DNA from: Furfurilactobacillus siliginis
Lineage (GTDB): Bacteria > Bacillota > Bacilli > Lactobacillales > Lactobacillaceae
DNA length: 41,987 nt
Direction: 5' to 3'
Assembly: GCF_001437435.1 (NCBI RefSeq)
Contig: NZ_JQCB01000008.1
Location: 74,026-116,012 of the forward strand
Of the stretch, positions 35,515-41,987 are shown piece after piece; the stretch's first letter is position 1; each line of letters begins with the position of its first letter. The notes beneath the pieces were generated by a model. The model did not search any database, was not told where the DNA came from, and saw nothing but the letters and a program-made list of their open reading frames with translations. Both the position numbers and the translations under genes were made by a program.

Positions 35515-37380
35515 TCAGAATCCGTATTGGCCACTGCGAATATAGTCCAGTACATCTTGTTCACTCATTCGCTCAACCTGTTTTGACGGGTCATTCACAT
35601 CTGCAAAGTCTTCAAAGTGATACATAGCCTGATAAAACGCATCGATAATTGCGTCAACCACATCAATTTTGAGTGTGGCCTTGGCTTTGTCGACCTGAAT
35701 GCCTATCTTGTCTTCGATTACTTGAGCATTCATCAAGGCTTGTTCCATGATTTTATCGTCTAGTCTAGACAGCGAGTTCTCAACAAATCCCGTTTGTAAG
35801 AACTTGGTTGGGTCTTTTAACTCGCTAGTACGCTGTCTGATAGGTTCAAGCGGCCATTCTGTGTTCAAATCAAGACGTTTAATCGCATTCGTTGCACCCC
35901 AGGCATCGTAACCAAAGAACACTACGTCCAATTCGTTATCAGTCACATAACCAACCAGCCATTGGTAGACCTGATCATCATTAATTAGTCCTTGTGGGTG
36001 GCTCGTAATCGTGCAACAGCCTTGTTTAGCCAGCTCACGGTAATCAATGCCATCTTGCTTTTCCTTGGCTTCAATTGAGCCAGCTTTTTGCCATGGAATA
36101 AATGAATGCTGTTCAATGTGCCATTTATTCTTTCCATGCTTATCCTGATACGGATAAACAAATGAGAACGCAGTGTTATCACTAAACATCGAGTAATCAA
36201 AGCCAATGTAGACTTGTCGGCCATGAATATTGAACTTGGGTATGACAGCCCGTTCAATGTCGGCCAGCTTGAGAAAACTGTTAGTAGCTTCTTGCAGCCA
36301 CATATTCATGTTCTTGTTTTGAAAATCTGACAACGTGCCGCTCATTGCGTGTGAGTCACGTTCATCAATCAATCCTTTAAGCAGCTTTCCTGTTGGATCG
36401 TGTAAATCTAGTAACGGATTAGACTTGACCCACGTATCAGGTTCAAACGTTTCTTCTAAGCTGTCCTGTGACCACACAAGACAAAGATGTGAGTCATTAG
36501 CACGCTTAAAGTCTTGCTCCATAACTTGTTGTTCACGTTTCTGGTCTTCATGAAATGGCACAGATGGGTCAGGATAAGCAGTCGAAATCTGAATAAACTG
36601 ATGGTTATCCACGTTTGTTTGGCCAGATGTGATTTTTGAAATCTTGTCTCGTGACTTAATCTCACCGATTTCATCAAAAACAGCTGTTCTGAAATGAAAT
36701 GAATCGAACTGACCAGCTTCATGTGAGATGGCACGAACAATGTTATTAGGCTCACGCTCAATAATTTGGTCGGTCAGCAGTTTTAATTGCTTAGATTCAG
36801 CTAACTCCTTAAATGGGAACTCTGCGGTCAATTTTGACAGCATGTCATGAACATAGCCATATAGTTTGCCAGTCTGCTTGTAGTTAATTGATGCAACTAG
36901 TAAATCTTGGTTACGCAGGCCCATAGTCTCGATCAGTAGTGAATAACACATCACAATCGCAGCAAAGTAAGTCTTACCTTGTCCACGGGCAACAGAGACA
37001 ATTGCATGGGTGAAGCGTTTCTGGTTCTGTTCATCACGCCAACCAAACAGTGAACACATAATCATGTTCTGCCAGCCCATTAGTTTCGTGGGCTTGCCAG
37101 TGTCAACGTTCGGACACAAGGCTGCAAACGACAGGATCTTATTAACCTCATCGAGGTCATAGTGGTACTTAAACTCACTAGCTTCTGCACGTTTCAAATC
37201 TTGAAGGTGACGGAAACAAGCCAACTTAATGAGGTACCCAGCCATCTGTCTTTTCTCTAAAACTGCAAACGCATATTGAGTACCAGGGTCGGTGTACTTT
37301 TTACGAACGTCCTTATAGTCTTCACGTCCAAACTCACCGAATACATCATGCGATTGTGTTAAATCAATCTCTCGCATCAT
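35515..37380 (-). CDS. terL: Phage terminase large subunit
   Basis: A 621-residue packaging motor and nuclease. The N-terminal ATPase has a Walker A-like ARGQGKT (residues 131-137) and a Walker B AVFDEIGE near 230. The C-terminal RNase H-like nuclease begins near VYIGFDYSMF, with acidic metal ligands. Length and motifs fit the Terminase_1/HK97-type group used by cos phages. The ATG overlaps the small subunit stop (ATGATG over TGA). Confidence 0.96.
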   Translation of the reverse strand: MMREIDLTQSHDVFGEFGREDYKDVRKKYTDPGTQYAFAVLEKRQMAGYLIKLACFRHLQDLKRAEASEFKYHYDLDEVNKILSFAALCPNVDTGKPTKLMGWQNMIMCSLFGWRDEQNQKRFTHAIVSVARGQGKTYFAAIVMCYSLLIETMGLRNQDLLVASINYKQTGKLYGYVHDMLSKLTAEFPFKELAESKQLKLLTDQIIEREPNNIVRAISHEAGQFDSFHFRTAVFDEIGEIKSRDKISKITSGQTNVDNHQFIQISTAYPDPSVPFHEDQKREQQVMEQDFKRANDSHLCLVWSQDSLEETFEPDTWVKSNPLLDLHDPTGKLLKGLIDERDSHAMSGTLSDFQNKNMNMWLQEATNSFLKLADIERAVIPKFNIHGRQVYIGFDYSMFSDNTAFSFVYPYQDKHGKNKWHIEQHSFIPWQKAGSIEAKEKQDGIDYRELAKQGCCTITSHPQGLINDDQVYQWLVGYVTDNELDVVFFGYDAWGATNAIKRLDLNTEWPLEPIRQRTSELKDPTKFLQTGFVENSLSRLDDKIMEQALMNAQVIEDKIGIQVDKAKATLKIDVVDAIIDAFYQAMYHFEDFADVNDPSKQVERMSEQDVLDYIRSGQYGF

Positions 37381-37919
37381 TTAGCACCACCGCCAAACAT
37401 CTTCATAAGTGCAGCTTGTGCGTCCTTATCTTTGTTGTCAGCATCATTGCTAGCCATCTTCATTGATGAACGTGCATTGAAGTTAAGCCCTAAATCATTG
37501 GCTAAGGATTTCAATTGACGTGACATCGAATCAACAACACTAACAGCAGGATTTTTGCCCATCCCCGATAGTTCACGCTTCATCTTACCATCGCCAGTGT
37601 CATACCATTTGTAAATTGGAAAAACGACACTGTGTTCATCAACAGCTTTGACCGCTTCACGGTAAATTGAATACTGTTTGCAAAAGAGTTCTAATTCTGT
37701 TGCATCGAGCTGCTTAATTAGATCACCCTTAGTCAGTTCGGAGACTAAAAAACGCCACATGCTTTTCGCAGTAGCGTCTAAATATCTTGGTGGATTTTGT
37801 TGAATATCTTTTAACCCTGATTGTGCGTTCTTAAAGTCATCAGCACGTTTTTGTTGATCTTTTCGGTCGCCTTTTTTAGCTTGCAATTTTGGTTTTCGAC
37901 CTGCATTTTTCGAATTCAT
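37377..37919 (-). CDS. terS: Phage terminase small subunit, P27 family
   Basis: A 180-residue DNA-recognition subunit. Basic N terminus (GRKPKLQAKKGDRK), then the P27 pattern of helical segments with YLDATAKSMWRFLV and NPAVSVVDSMSRQLKSLANDLGL near the C terminus. AAAGGAG precedes the ATG at 37919; a longer frame runs into the cos region. It lies directly beside the putative cos site, as expected. Confidence 0.9.
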   Translation of the reverse strand: MNSKNAGRKPKLQAKKGDRKDQQKRADDFKNAQSGLKDIQQNPPRYLDATAKSMWRFLVSELTKGDLIKQLDATELELFCKQYSIYREAVKAVDEHSVVFPIYKWYDTGDGKMKRELSGMGKNPAVSVVDSMSRQLKSLANDLGLNFNARSSMKMASNDADNKDKDAQAALMKMFGGGAK

Positions 37920-37984
37920 GTGGCGTCTCCTTTCCCAGATTTTGAAAACTTTTAATTTCTGCAATTTTTACGCAAGACGATGGT

Positions 37985-38070
37985 ACTGTGCGTGCTCCTC
38001 TGTGACACAACACACGGGGGGGCTTAAAACTATTTGAATTGTCTTTTGGTGTAACTACATTCAAATAATT
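37985..38070. other. Probable cos region
   Basis: Non-coding DNA between the HNH and small terminase genes, the standard cos location in Gram-positive HNH-containing phages. It holds a GC-rich core with a run of seven G (about 38016-38022) next to a GTG/CAC-rich segment, and a perfect 9-bp inverted repeat (38031-38039 against 38059-38067). The exact nick positions cannot be read from sequence. Confidence 0.5.
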
Positions 38071-38110
38071 AAACGAGCTGTAATCGCCTGATAAACGTCT
38101 TTAAATCGAT

Positions 38111-38614
38111 TCATTTAAAGCATGGCAAATCGTGAATATTTTTTATCATTGCCACTTGTTTCAACTGGTTGCCTTGTCCTGTGCCATAGTATGACTGCTC
38201 CCACTTAGTCTTGGCCTTATGACTAGCGAAGGTAGTTGTTGCTAGGTTGTTCACGTCATCCTTAAGCTCTGGTGCATACTCAATCGGTACGATGTGATCT
38301 ACTAGGTTACCTTGCTTCACCTCGCCTTGGAGCAATGCGTACTGGTCAAGGTGGTTGTCTCTTGCCAAGACCTCAGCTCTTAATGACTGCCATTGCTTCG
38401 TATGATAGAAGCTGTCCTGTTCTGCCTTAACCTCATTGCGCTTACGTGTCACAAGATTGTAGTGCCGCTCGTAAGTCTTGCTATGCTGTGATGCGAACTG
38501 CTCACGCTTAGCAATGTACTCTGCTTCATGCTCAATGTGTTGTGGACAATAATGGTTAGGAAACATAGCCATAGCATGACAGCCCTGTTGTCTACACCTT
38601 CTAACCCTTGGCAT
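38111..38614 (-). CDS. HNH endonuclease
   Basis: A 167-residue phage HNH nuclease that works with the terminase to cut cos. The N-terminal CRQQGCHA and NHYCPQH blocks give four Cys/His of a possible zinc knuckle. The HNH core is VDHIVPIE (first His), NNLATT (Asn) and SHKAKTKWEQ (last His), followed by the family tail YYGTGQGNQLK. The second Cys pair usual in some HNH cores is absent. Overlaps the previous small gene by 14 nt; the ATG lacks a strong ribosome site. Confidence 0.9.
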   Translation of the reverse strand: MPRVRRCRQQGCHAMAMFPNHYCPQHIEHEAEYIAKREQFASQHSKTYERHYNLVTRKRNEVKAEQDSFYHTKQWQSLRAEVLARDNHLDQYALLQGEVKQGNLVDHIVPIEYAPELKDDVNNLATTTFASHKAKTKWEQSYYGTGQGNQLKQVAMIKNIHDLPCFK

Positions 38615-38813
38615 AGTGCTTCACTGGCTTAGGCTGGTAGAACTTACGGAACCGTTGGTAGCCTTGCACTGCTCTCACATACTGTGATGGCAGCTCTGTG
38701 TATGGATCACCCTCACGGTAGTACATCTCTTCTCCACTACCATACAAGACTTCAATCTTATCTAAGTAGTTAGTTCCTGCTACTGTGTGGTAACAGCGTT
38801 GTCTATGTTTCAT
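38601..38813 (-). CDS. Small phage protein, unknown function
   Basis: A 70-residue basic protein rich in Tyr, His and Arg. GGGGGG precedes the ATG at 38813. No family recognised. It lies after the methyltransferase terminator and immediately before the HNH nuclease gene, with which it overlaps, so it is probably part of the packaging transcript. Confidence 0.65.
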   Translation of the reverse strand: MKHRQRCYHTVAGTNYLDKIEVLYGSGEEMYYREGDPYTELPSQYVRAVQGYQRFRKFYQPKPVKHYAKG

Positions 38814-38828
38814 AATTCCCCCCCATGC

Positions 38829-38859
38829 AAAAAAGCGGCCAGTCACTATGACTAACCGC
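38829..38859 (-). terminator. Terminator after the first methyltransferase gene
   Basis: An 11-bp stem with two G-U pairs (38835-38845 against 38849-38859), 3-nt loop, followed by six T on the minus strand. It abuts the methyltransferase stop codon, so late packaging genes need read-through or a promoter in between. Confidence 0.85.
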
Positions 38860-39585
38860 CTAACATTGCTCAACATCTTCAATACGAGATGAAGCGATCT
38901 TAAAGTATTCATCATCTAATTCCATGCCAATAAATGAGCGCTTAGTATTCACACATGCCACGCCAGTACTACCAGACCCCATACAGTTATCTAGTACGGT
39001 TTCATTTTCATTAGTATACGTTTTAATCAAGTATTCAAGTAGCGGAACTGGTTTCTGGGTTGGATGTGATATATTTCTAATTACATTGTTGAATTTAATT
39101 ATGTCCCTTGGGTATCTGTCACCATCGCTTTTAGTGTCAGTGCTTTTTGAAGTAGAACTATAATTGCTTCCAGATCTGTTTTTTGTTGCTTTGTGATAGT
39201 AAGGGGATCCTTTTGTTTTTTGAGGGTTATATGTTGGCAAATGTTTGTAAAAAATTGTGATATTTTCCTTACAACGTAAAGGCATTTTGTTGGCGTTATA
39301 AAACCCGGTTGCCCTAGATTTTTCCCAGACAAAATCATATCTATACATTTTATCATTGCTAAGCCTCAAACGGCTGCTAAACGGTTCTTGCCCAAATAAA
39401 ACAATAGCACCTTCATTTTTAATAATTCTTTCATACTGCTTCCACAGTGGTTCAAATGGGATTACAACATCCCACTTATTTGAGGTCGTCCCATATGGTA
39501 AGTCTGCCAGAATCATGTCAACACTTCCATCTGGTATATCTTTCATCAATTCTAGGCAATCGCCGTGTAGCAGGTTAATGTCCAT
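38860..39585 (-). CDS. Phage DNA (amino) methyltransferase, beta class, copy 1
   Basis: A 241-residue adenine-N6/cytosine-N4 methyltransferase. Motif IV DLPY is at residues 28-31; the AdoMet motif DNCMGSGSTGVAC lies near the C terminus, so the order is IV, target region, I (beta class). HPTQKP precedes motif I. Near-identical ends to the second methyltransferase but a different middle, implying another target site. No restriction partner is nearby, so it is an orphan enzyme, probably protecting phage DNA. Confidence 0.93.
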   Translation of the reverse strand: MDINLLHGDCLELMKDIPDGSVDMILADLPYGTTSNKWDVVIPFEPLWKQYERIIKNEGAIVLFGQEPFSSRLRLSNDKMYRYDFVWEKSRATGFYNANKMPLRCKENITIFYKHLPTYNPQKTKGSPYYHKATKNRSGSNYSSTSKSTDTKSDGDRYPRDIIKFNNVIRNISHPTQKPVPLLEYLIKTYTNENETVLDNCMGSGSTGVACVNTKRSFIGMELDDEYFKIASSRIEDVEQC

Positions 39586-39613
39586 AACGCTCCATCCCGA
39601 TTTTCAACACCTA

Positions 39614-39745
39614 TTAGTCTTCCGTGTATTGTTTGATATTGTCAACCCGTAAATCGCACCATTCATCATGTGTGCCGTCTACCTTGTAGATTGTGACGAC
39701 TGGCATTGATCGATAGCCTAGCTTGCGGAACCGCTCGTATCGGAT
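39614..39745 (-). pseudogene. 3' remnant of a thioredoxin/NrdH-like gene
   Basis: An open frame of 43 codons without a proper start, bounded by an in-frame TAA at 39746-39748. It contains LGYRSMPVVTIY, close to the GYRQ-x-PVV block of NrdH/glutaredoxins (cis-Pro region), then a C-terminal helix. The CxxC half is missing. The second methyltransferase stop lies directly upstream, so the 5' half seems to have been replaced. An internal ATG could start a 30-residue peptide, but no ribosome site was seen. Confidence 0.5.
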
Positions 39746-39750
39746 TTATT

Positions 39751-40659
39751 TCACGCTTCGCTTATCCGCCGTTTTGCTATCTCAAAGTATTTATCATCCA
39801 GTTCTATGCCGATGAAGTTTCGGTTTAGGTTCTTGCATGCCACTCCTGTTGTACCACTGCCCATTACATTATCTAGTACAGTATCACCTGCATTTGTGTA
39901 TGTCTTTATTAGGTATTCAAATAATGCTACTGGTTTTTGGGTTGGGTGTAGTCCTTCGTAATCTTTTTTGAACTCCAATACATTTGAGTTATATTTCTTC
40001 CCGTTCTGTAAATTGAACGTTCTTTCAAATCTTTTATCTATTTTTTCCAATTCTGAAAAATCTTTAAATCCGTTCATTTTATTTATTTCAAAATTTGAAA
40101 TTAATTCTTGGTAGGTTTTTTCAGTACACAATCCAAATTGAGAAGATTCTGTATAAAAACAGTGTTCAGCTCGTCTGTGTCCCAAAACTGAATTTATTTT
40201 GCTTAAATCAACGTCCGCAAATTCTAAAATCTTTTGGAAATATCCTCTCAATGGGTGTAAGTTTTGTTTGTCATATTTTTTTGAAAAAACATTTATATCT
40301 TCAAAATACGAAACTGGCGCTTTCTTAGCTATTAAAGCATTTGCAAAATGGTCTTTTTTCCATATCATGGGGTATAAAAAAATCAAATTTTCGCTTTTGA
40401 ACATTCTCAAATGCGACGTGTATGGTTCCTGTGAAAACAAAATAGCGACACCATTCATGCGTAACAATCTCTCATATTCTGAAAAAAGTCTGCCTGTATC
40501 TATAACCTCGTCCCATTCTGTTGTTTGGTTTACCCAGCCATCTAACTTAGCATTTTTCATCGTTCCATATGGTAAGTCTGCCAGAATCATATCAACGCTT
40601 CCATCTGGTATATCTTTCATTAATTCAAGGCAATCACCTTGTAATAATTTTACGTCCAT
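39751..40659 (-). CDS. Phage DNA (amino) methyltransferase, beta class, copy 2
   Basis: A 302-residue beta-class amino-methyltransferase. Motif IV DLPY is at residues 28-31; the AdoMet motif DNVMGSGTTGVAC is near the C terminus after HPTQKP. The middle (about residues 80-225) is about 60 residues longer than in copy 1, is visibly more AT-rich, and has no resemblance to it, as expected of a target-recognition region. GGGGAGG precedes the ATG. A terminator lies 20 nt upstream. Orphan enzyme. Confidence 0.93.
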   Translation of the reverse strand: MDVKLLQGDCLELMKDIPDGSVDMILADLPYGTMKNAKLDGWVNQTTEWDEVIDTGRLFSEYERLLRMNGVAILFSQEPYTSHLRMFKSENLIFLYPMIWKKDHFANALIAKKAPVSYFEDINVFSKKYDKQNLHPLRGYFQKILEFADVDLSKINSVLGHRRAEHCFYTESSQFGLCTEKTYQELISNFEINKMNGFKDFSELEKIDKRFERTFNLQNGKKYNSNVLEFKKDYEGLHPTQKPVALFEYLIKTYTNAGDTVLDNVMGSGTTGVACKNLNRNFIGIELDDKYFEIAKRRISEA

Positions 40660-40680
40660 GTGTCCTCCCCAAGGCCAAAT

Positions 40681-40704
40681 AAAAAAGCCACATGTTAATG
40701 TGAC
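40681..40704 (-). terminator. Terminator after the tRNA-like region
   Basis: A 7-bp stem (40687-40693 against 40698-40704), 4-nt loop, and six T on the minus strand. It ends a transcript from the non-coding tRNA-like region, just before the second methyltransferase. Confidence 0.75.
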
Positions 40705-40812
40705 TTTAACTAGTTATGTAATGCCACAATGAAGTGGCCGTTTAATTTTAAATTAACTGCGCATTGGGTGTTCCTGCACCCTTACTGGTTAAGTTTGAAA
40801 GCGCACAATGTC

Positions 40813-40876
40813 ACTGACCAGGATTCGAACCTGATAACCTTCCTCTTCGTCTTTTTGCTAACCGAGTCAGGTCAGT
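40813..40876 (-). other. tRNA-like element a
   Basis: A 64-nt minus-strand element with complementary 7-nt ends (40813-40819 and 40870-40876) and a T-arm-like hairpin with loop TTCGAAT between TCAGG and CCTGG. No orderly D-arm or anticodon arm. Too short and irregular for a functional tRNA. Confidence 0.45.
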
Positions 40877-40882
40877 CCCCGT

Positions 40883-40927
40883 AGAGATACTCAACTGACT
40901 CGAACGTTACCATTCCACCACATCTCT
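40883..40927 (-). other. tRNA-like element b
   Basis: A 45-nt minus-strand element with 7-nt complementary ends (one G-U pair). After the 5' strand comes a D-arm-like GTGGTGGAATGGTA, then a T-loop-like TTCGAGT, whose own stem does not pair well. Weakest of the three. Confidence 0.3.
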
Positions 40928-41018
40928 AACGACTGGACTGTGTTATCGCCCACAGCCTCGCTAACGGTCAGATACAATGCCTCTGCCAGGCTAGTAAAGT
41001 GTCGTTCTACCTTACTAC

Positions 41019-41060
41019 ACCGAGAGGTGGAATCGAACCACCTAAGTAACCAACCTCGGC
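41019..41060 (-). other. tRNA-like element c (acceptor plus T-arm minihelix)
   Basis: A 42-nt minus-strand element: 7-bp acceptor stem (GCCGAGG with TCTCGGT, G-U at both ends), 11-nt connector, then a perfect 5-bp T-stem (GGTGG/CCACC) with loop TTCGATT directly abutting the 3' acceptor strand. This is a tRNA top half without D and anticodon arms. No CCA is encoded. Confidence 0.5.
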
Positions 41061-41145
41061 ACCGGTTAACCAGTAATTGATTGATACCAATATAACCCCT
41101 GTAAACGGTCTGTGCTTACGCTCTTAGTCCAATAACCTTACGATT

Positions 41146-41565
41146 TTATGCCAATGTTTCCAGCTTCTCGAATATCTCACCTTGCTTGTAGCCTTCAGCG
41201 AACCTAAGCAAAGCTCTCCGCTTGTAGTAGGCATAGCGAGATGACTGATAGCCAACGTGTAACATGACTTCAATGTCACTATATTCAGATGGATCAACAT
41301 AAAGGTCGTACAGTATTTGCTTAGACTTGTTGTCACAGAGTTCAATTGCCAACAGTATGTCACGCAATTCATTCTCTGCATCTAACCGCTTAGCCATTCG
41401 CTCTTCTGTATGATTGCTGTACGATGGCGACTTCGGCTGTGCATCGAATACTGGTGACTTCAGTTCTGACATTCTTCTTCCTGCTTGACGCATAAGCTGA
41501 CCGCATTTGTTCAACTCACGTTTTGACGCTTCAATCACCGCATCCTCATTCACATTCTCCGCCAT
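41146..41565 (-). CDS. ArpU family phage late-gene transcriptional regulator
   Basis: A 139-residue protein of the ArpU/RinA-like group, which activates late gene transcription in Gram-positive phages. Helical N terminus, then an RLDAENELRDILLAIELC block and a C-terminal sigma-factor-like helix-turn-helix (about residues 95-130, MLHVGYQSSRYAYYKRRALLRFAEG). The position before the packaging and structural genes fits. The ATG at 41565 has a ribosome site too close to it, so a downstream GTG start is possible. A plus-strand promoter overlaps its first codons. Confidence 0.87.
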   Translation of the reverse strand: MAENVNEDAVIEASKRELNKCGQLMRQAGRRMSELKSPVFDAQPKSPSYSNHTEERMAKRLDAENELRDILLAIELCDNKSKQILYDLYVDPSEYSDIEVMLHVGYQSSRYAYYKRRALLRFAEGYKQGEIFEKLETLA

Positions 41566-41578
41566 CCTTTGCTATAAT
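41549..41578 (+). promoter_or_regulatory. Plus-strand promoter inside the arpU start
   Basis: TTCACA (41549-41554), an 18-bp spacer ending in an extended -10 TG, and a perfect TATAAT (41573-41578). It points right, against all phage genes, and leads in under 30 nt to a terminator hairpin. Confidence 0.7.
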
Positions 41579-41584
41579 GAGTTG

Positions 41585-41638
41585 TTGAGTTCATATAGCG
41601 ATGGCTGTGTTCCCGTGATTGGGGATGCAGCTTTTTTT
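41585..41638 (+). ncRNA. Short RNA antisense to the arpU leader
   Basis: Predicted transcript of about 54 nt from the plus-strand promoter to an 11-bp hairpin (41604-41614 against 41621-41631, three G-U pairs) followed by seven T. It contains no reading frame of note. Any arpU mRNA starting upstream would contain its exact complement. Transcription is inferred from promoter and terminator only. Confidence 0.6.
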
Positions 41639-41662
41639 GTTTGGCTTAGCGTTTTGAAAAAG

Positions 41663-41885
41663 CTAAACCTCTTCATCCATTCCATCAAGTTCAGTCTGAC
41701 CGTCAGCTTCATCAGTACTTAATTCTGTTTGTGCTGGCGTAATCCTTAGTTAGGCTCATCATCTTAGTTTCCAGTGAATCAGTAGGAATTTCAAAAGTAA
41801 CCTTAGTCACATCATTTTTAGTTGGGTGAACATCAGTTAAAGCTCCGACAACTTCGAAACTATTATCCTTTAATTCATTAATCAT
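41663..41885 (-). pseudogene. Small phage ORF with a probable 1-nt frameshift
   Basis: ATG at 41885 opens a frame of 57 residues ending at 41712. Around the AAGGATT near 41750 the neighbouring frame becomes open and encodes an acidic tail (DEADGQTELDGMDEEV) ending at 41663. Removing one G joins the two into a 74-residue product that looks like a single phage protein. The ribosome site is weak. Function not recognised. Confidence 0.5.
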
Positions 41886-41949
41886 GTTATTTCTCTTTGT
41901 AAGCCCGTTTAAGGGTTTCTTTTTATTTTGTGGTAGATTGTAAAATTAA

Positions 41950-41966
41950 TCCGAACGCTGTTCGGA
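41950..41966 (-). terminator. Inverted repeat at the right edge, possible terminator
   Basis: A perfect 7-bp repeat TCCGAAC/GTTCGGA with a 3-nt loop. On the minus strand it is followed by TTAATTTT, so it may end an upstream leftward transcript. An operator role is the alternative. Confidence 0.4.
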
Positions 41967-41987
41967 CAAAAAAGATCAGCTTCCTTT

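Larger units (their letters stand above)
40705..41145 (-). other. Non-coding structured region
   Basis: About 440 nt without a convincing gene. On the minus strand it holds three tRNA-like elements (listed separately) and an 8-bp perfect inverted repeat CGAGTCAG/CTGACTCG (40863-40870 and 40895-40902). Further hairpins lie at 40951-40955 and at 40763-40780, and there is a 3' terminator. It may be a decayed tRNA cluster or one structured phage RNA. Confidence 0.6.

Noticed and set aside
40813-41060. Functional tRNA genes
   Set aside because: T-arms are present, but D-arm and anticodon arm cannot be built, and the lengths (42, 45 and 64 nt) are too short.
41950-41966. LexA/DinR box (GAAC...GTTC)
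   Set aside because: The spacing between half-sites is 3 nt, not the 4 nt of the Gram-positive SOS box; a terminator fits as well.

Overview
The window is low-GC Gram-positive DNA from a lactic acid bacterium of the family Lactobacillaceae. Gene content and protein style (EzrA, YueI, DUF2969, Mbl, a GcvH without the rest of the glycine cleavage system) fit a Lactiplantibacillus-like genome, but the species cannot be fixed by eye. It falls into two parts: host chromosome (1 to about 15.5 kb) and the late half of a cos-type siphoprophage (about 15.7 kb to the right edge).

Host part. Minus strand: ezrA (division). Plus strand: free methionine-R-sulfoxide reductase, rpsD with its own promoter and leader, yueI, rarA, a 6S-RNA-like gene (the 'Lacto-usp' position), a small membrane protein, and a universal stress protein whose promoter is overlapped by a perfect 10-bp dyad. 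Minus strand again: a GNAT acetyltransferase followed by an Rgg-like regulator, tag, ddl and a DUF2785 protein. A plus-strand class I glutamine amidotransferase (peptidase C26) follows. Then come gcvH and a cell-shape cluster on the minus strand (mbl, yidD, DUF2969, rodA). Rho-independent terminators separate most units.

Prophage part. Every protein gene reads leftward. In transcription order (right to left) they are: a small frameshifted ORF, an ArpU-type late regulator, a roughly 450-nt non-coding stretch with tRNA-like elements, two related DNA methyltransferases flanking a thioredoxin-like gene remnant, a small protein, an HNH endonuclease, a probable cos region, the terminase subunits, DUF1056, portal, ClpP-like protease, HK97-type capsid, connectors, tail terminator and major tail protein, and a tail chaperone with a dnaX-type -1 slippery heptamer. 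The tape measure with a lytic-transglycosylase-like end follows, then Dit, Tal-like protein, a putative carbohydrate-binding tail protein, a clan GH-A glycosidase, BppU, XkdX, holin-like membrane proteins and a GH25 endolysin. The prophage ends just upstream of the mbl promoter. Integrase, repressor and replication genes must lie beyond the right edge.

Most notable points: the tRNA-like array and structured RNA near 40.7-41.1 kb; a short plus-strand RNA (promoter plus terminator within about 90 nt) antisense to the arpU leader; the chaperone frameshift; the tail glycosidase; and the methyltransferase pair that seems to have displaced the 5' half of a thioredoxin/NrdH-like gene.
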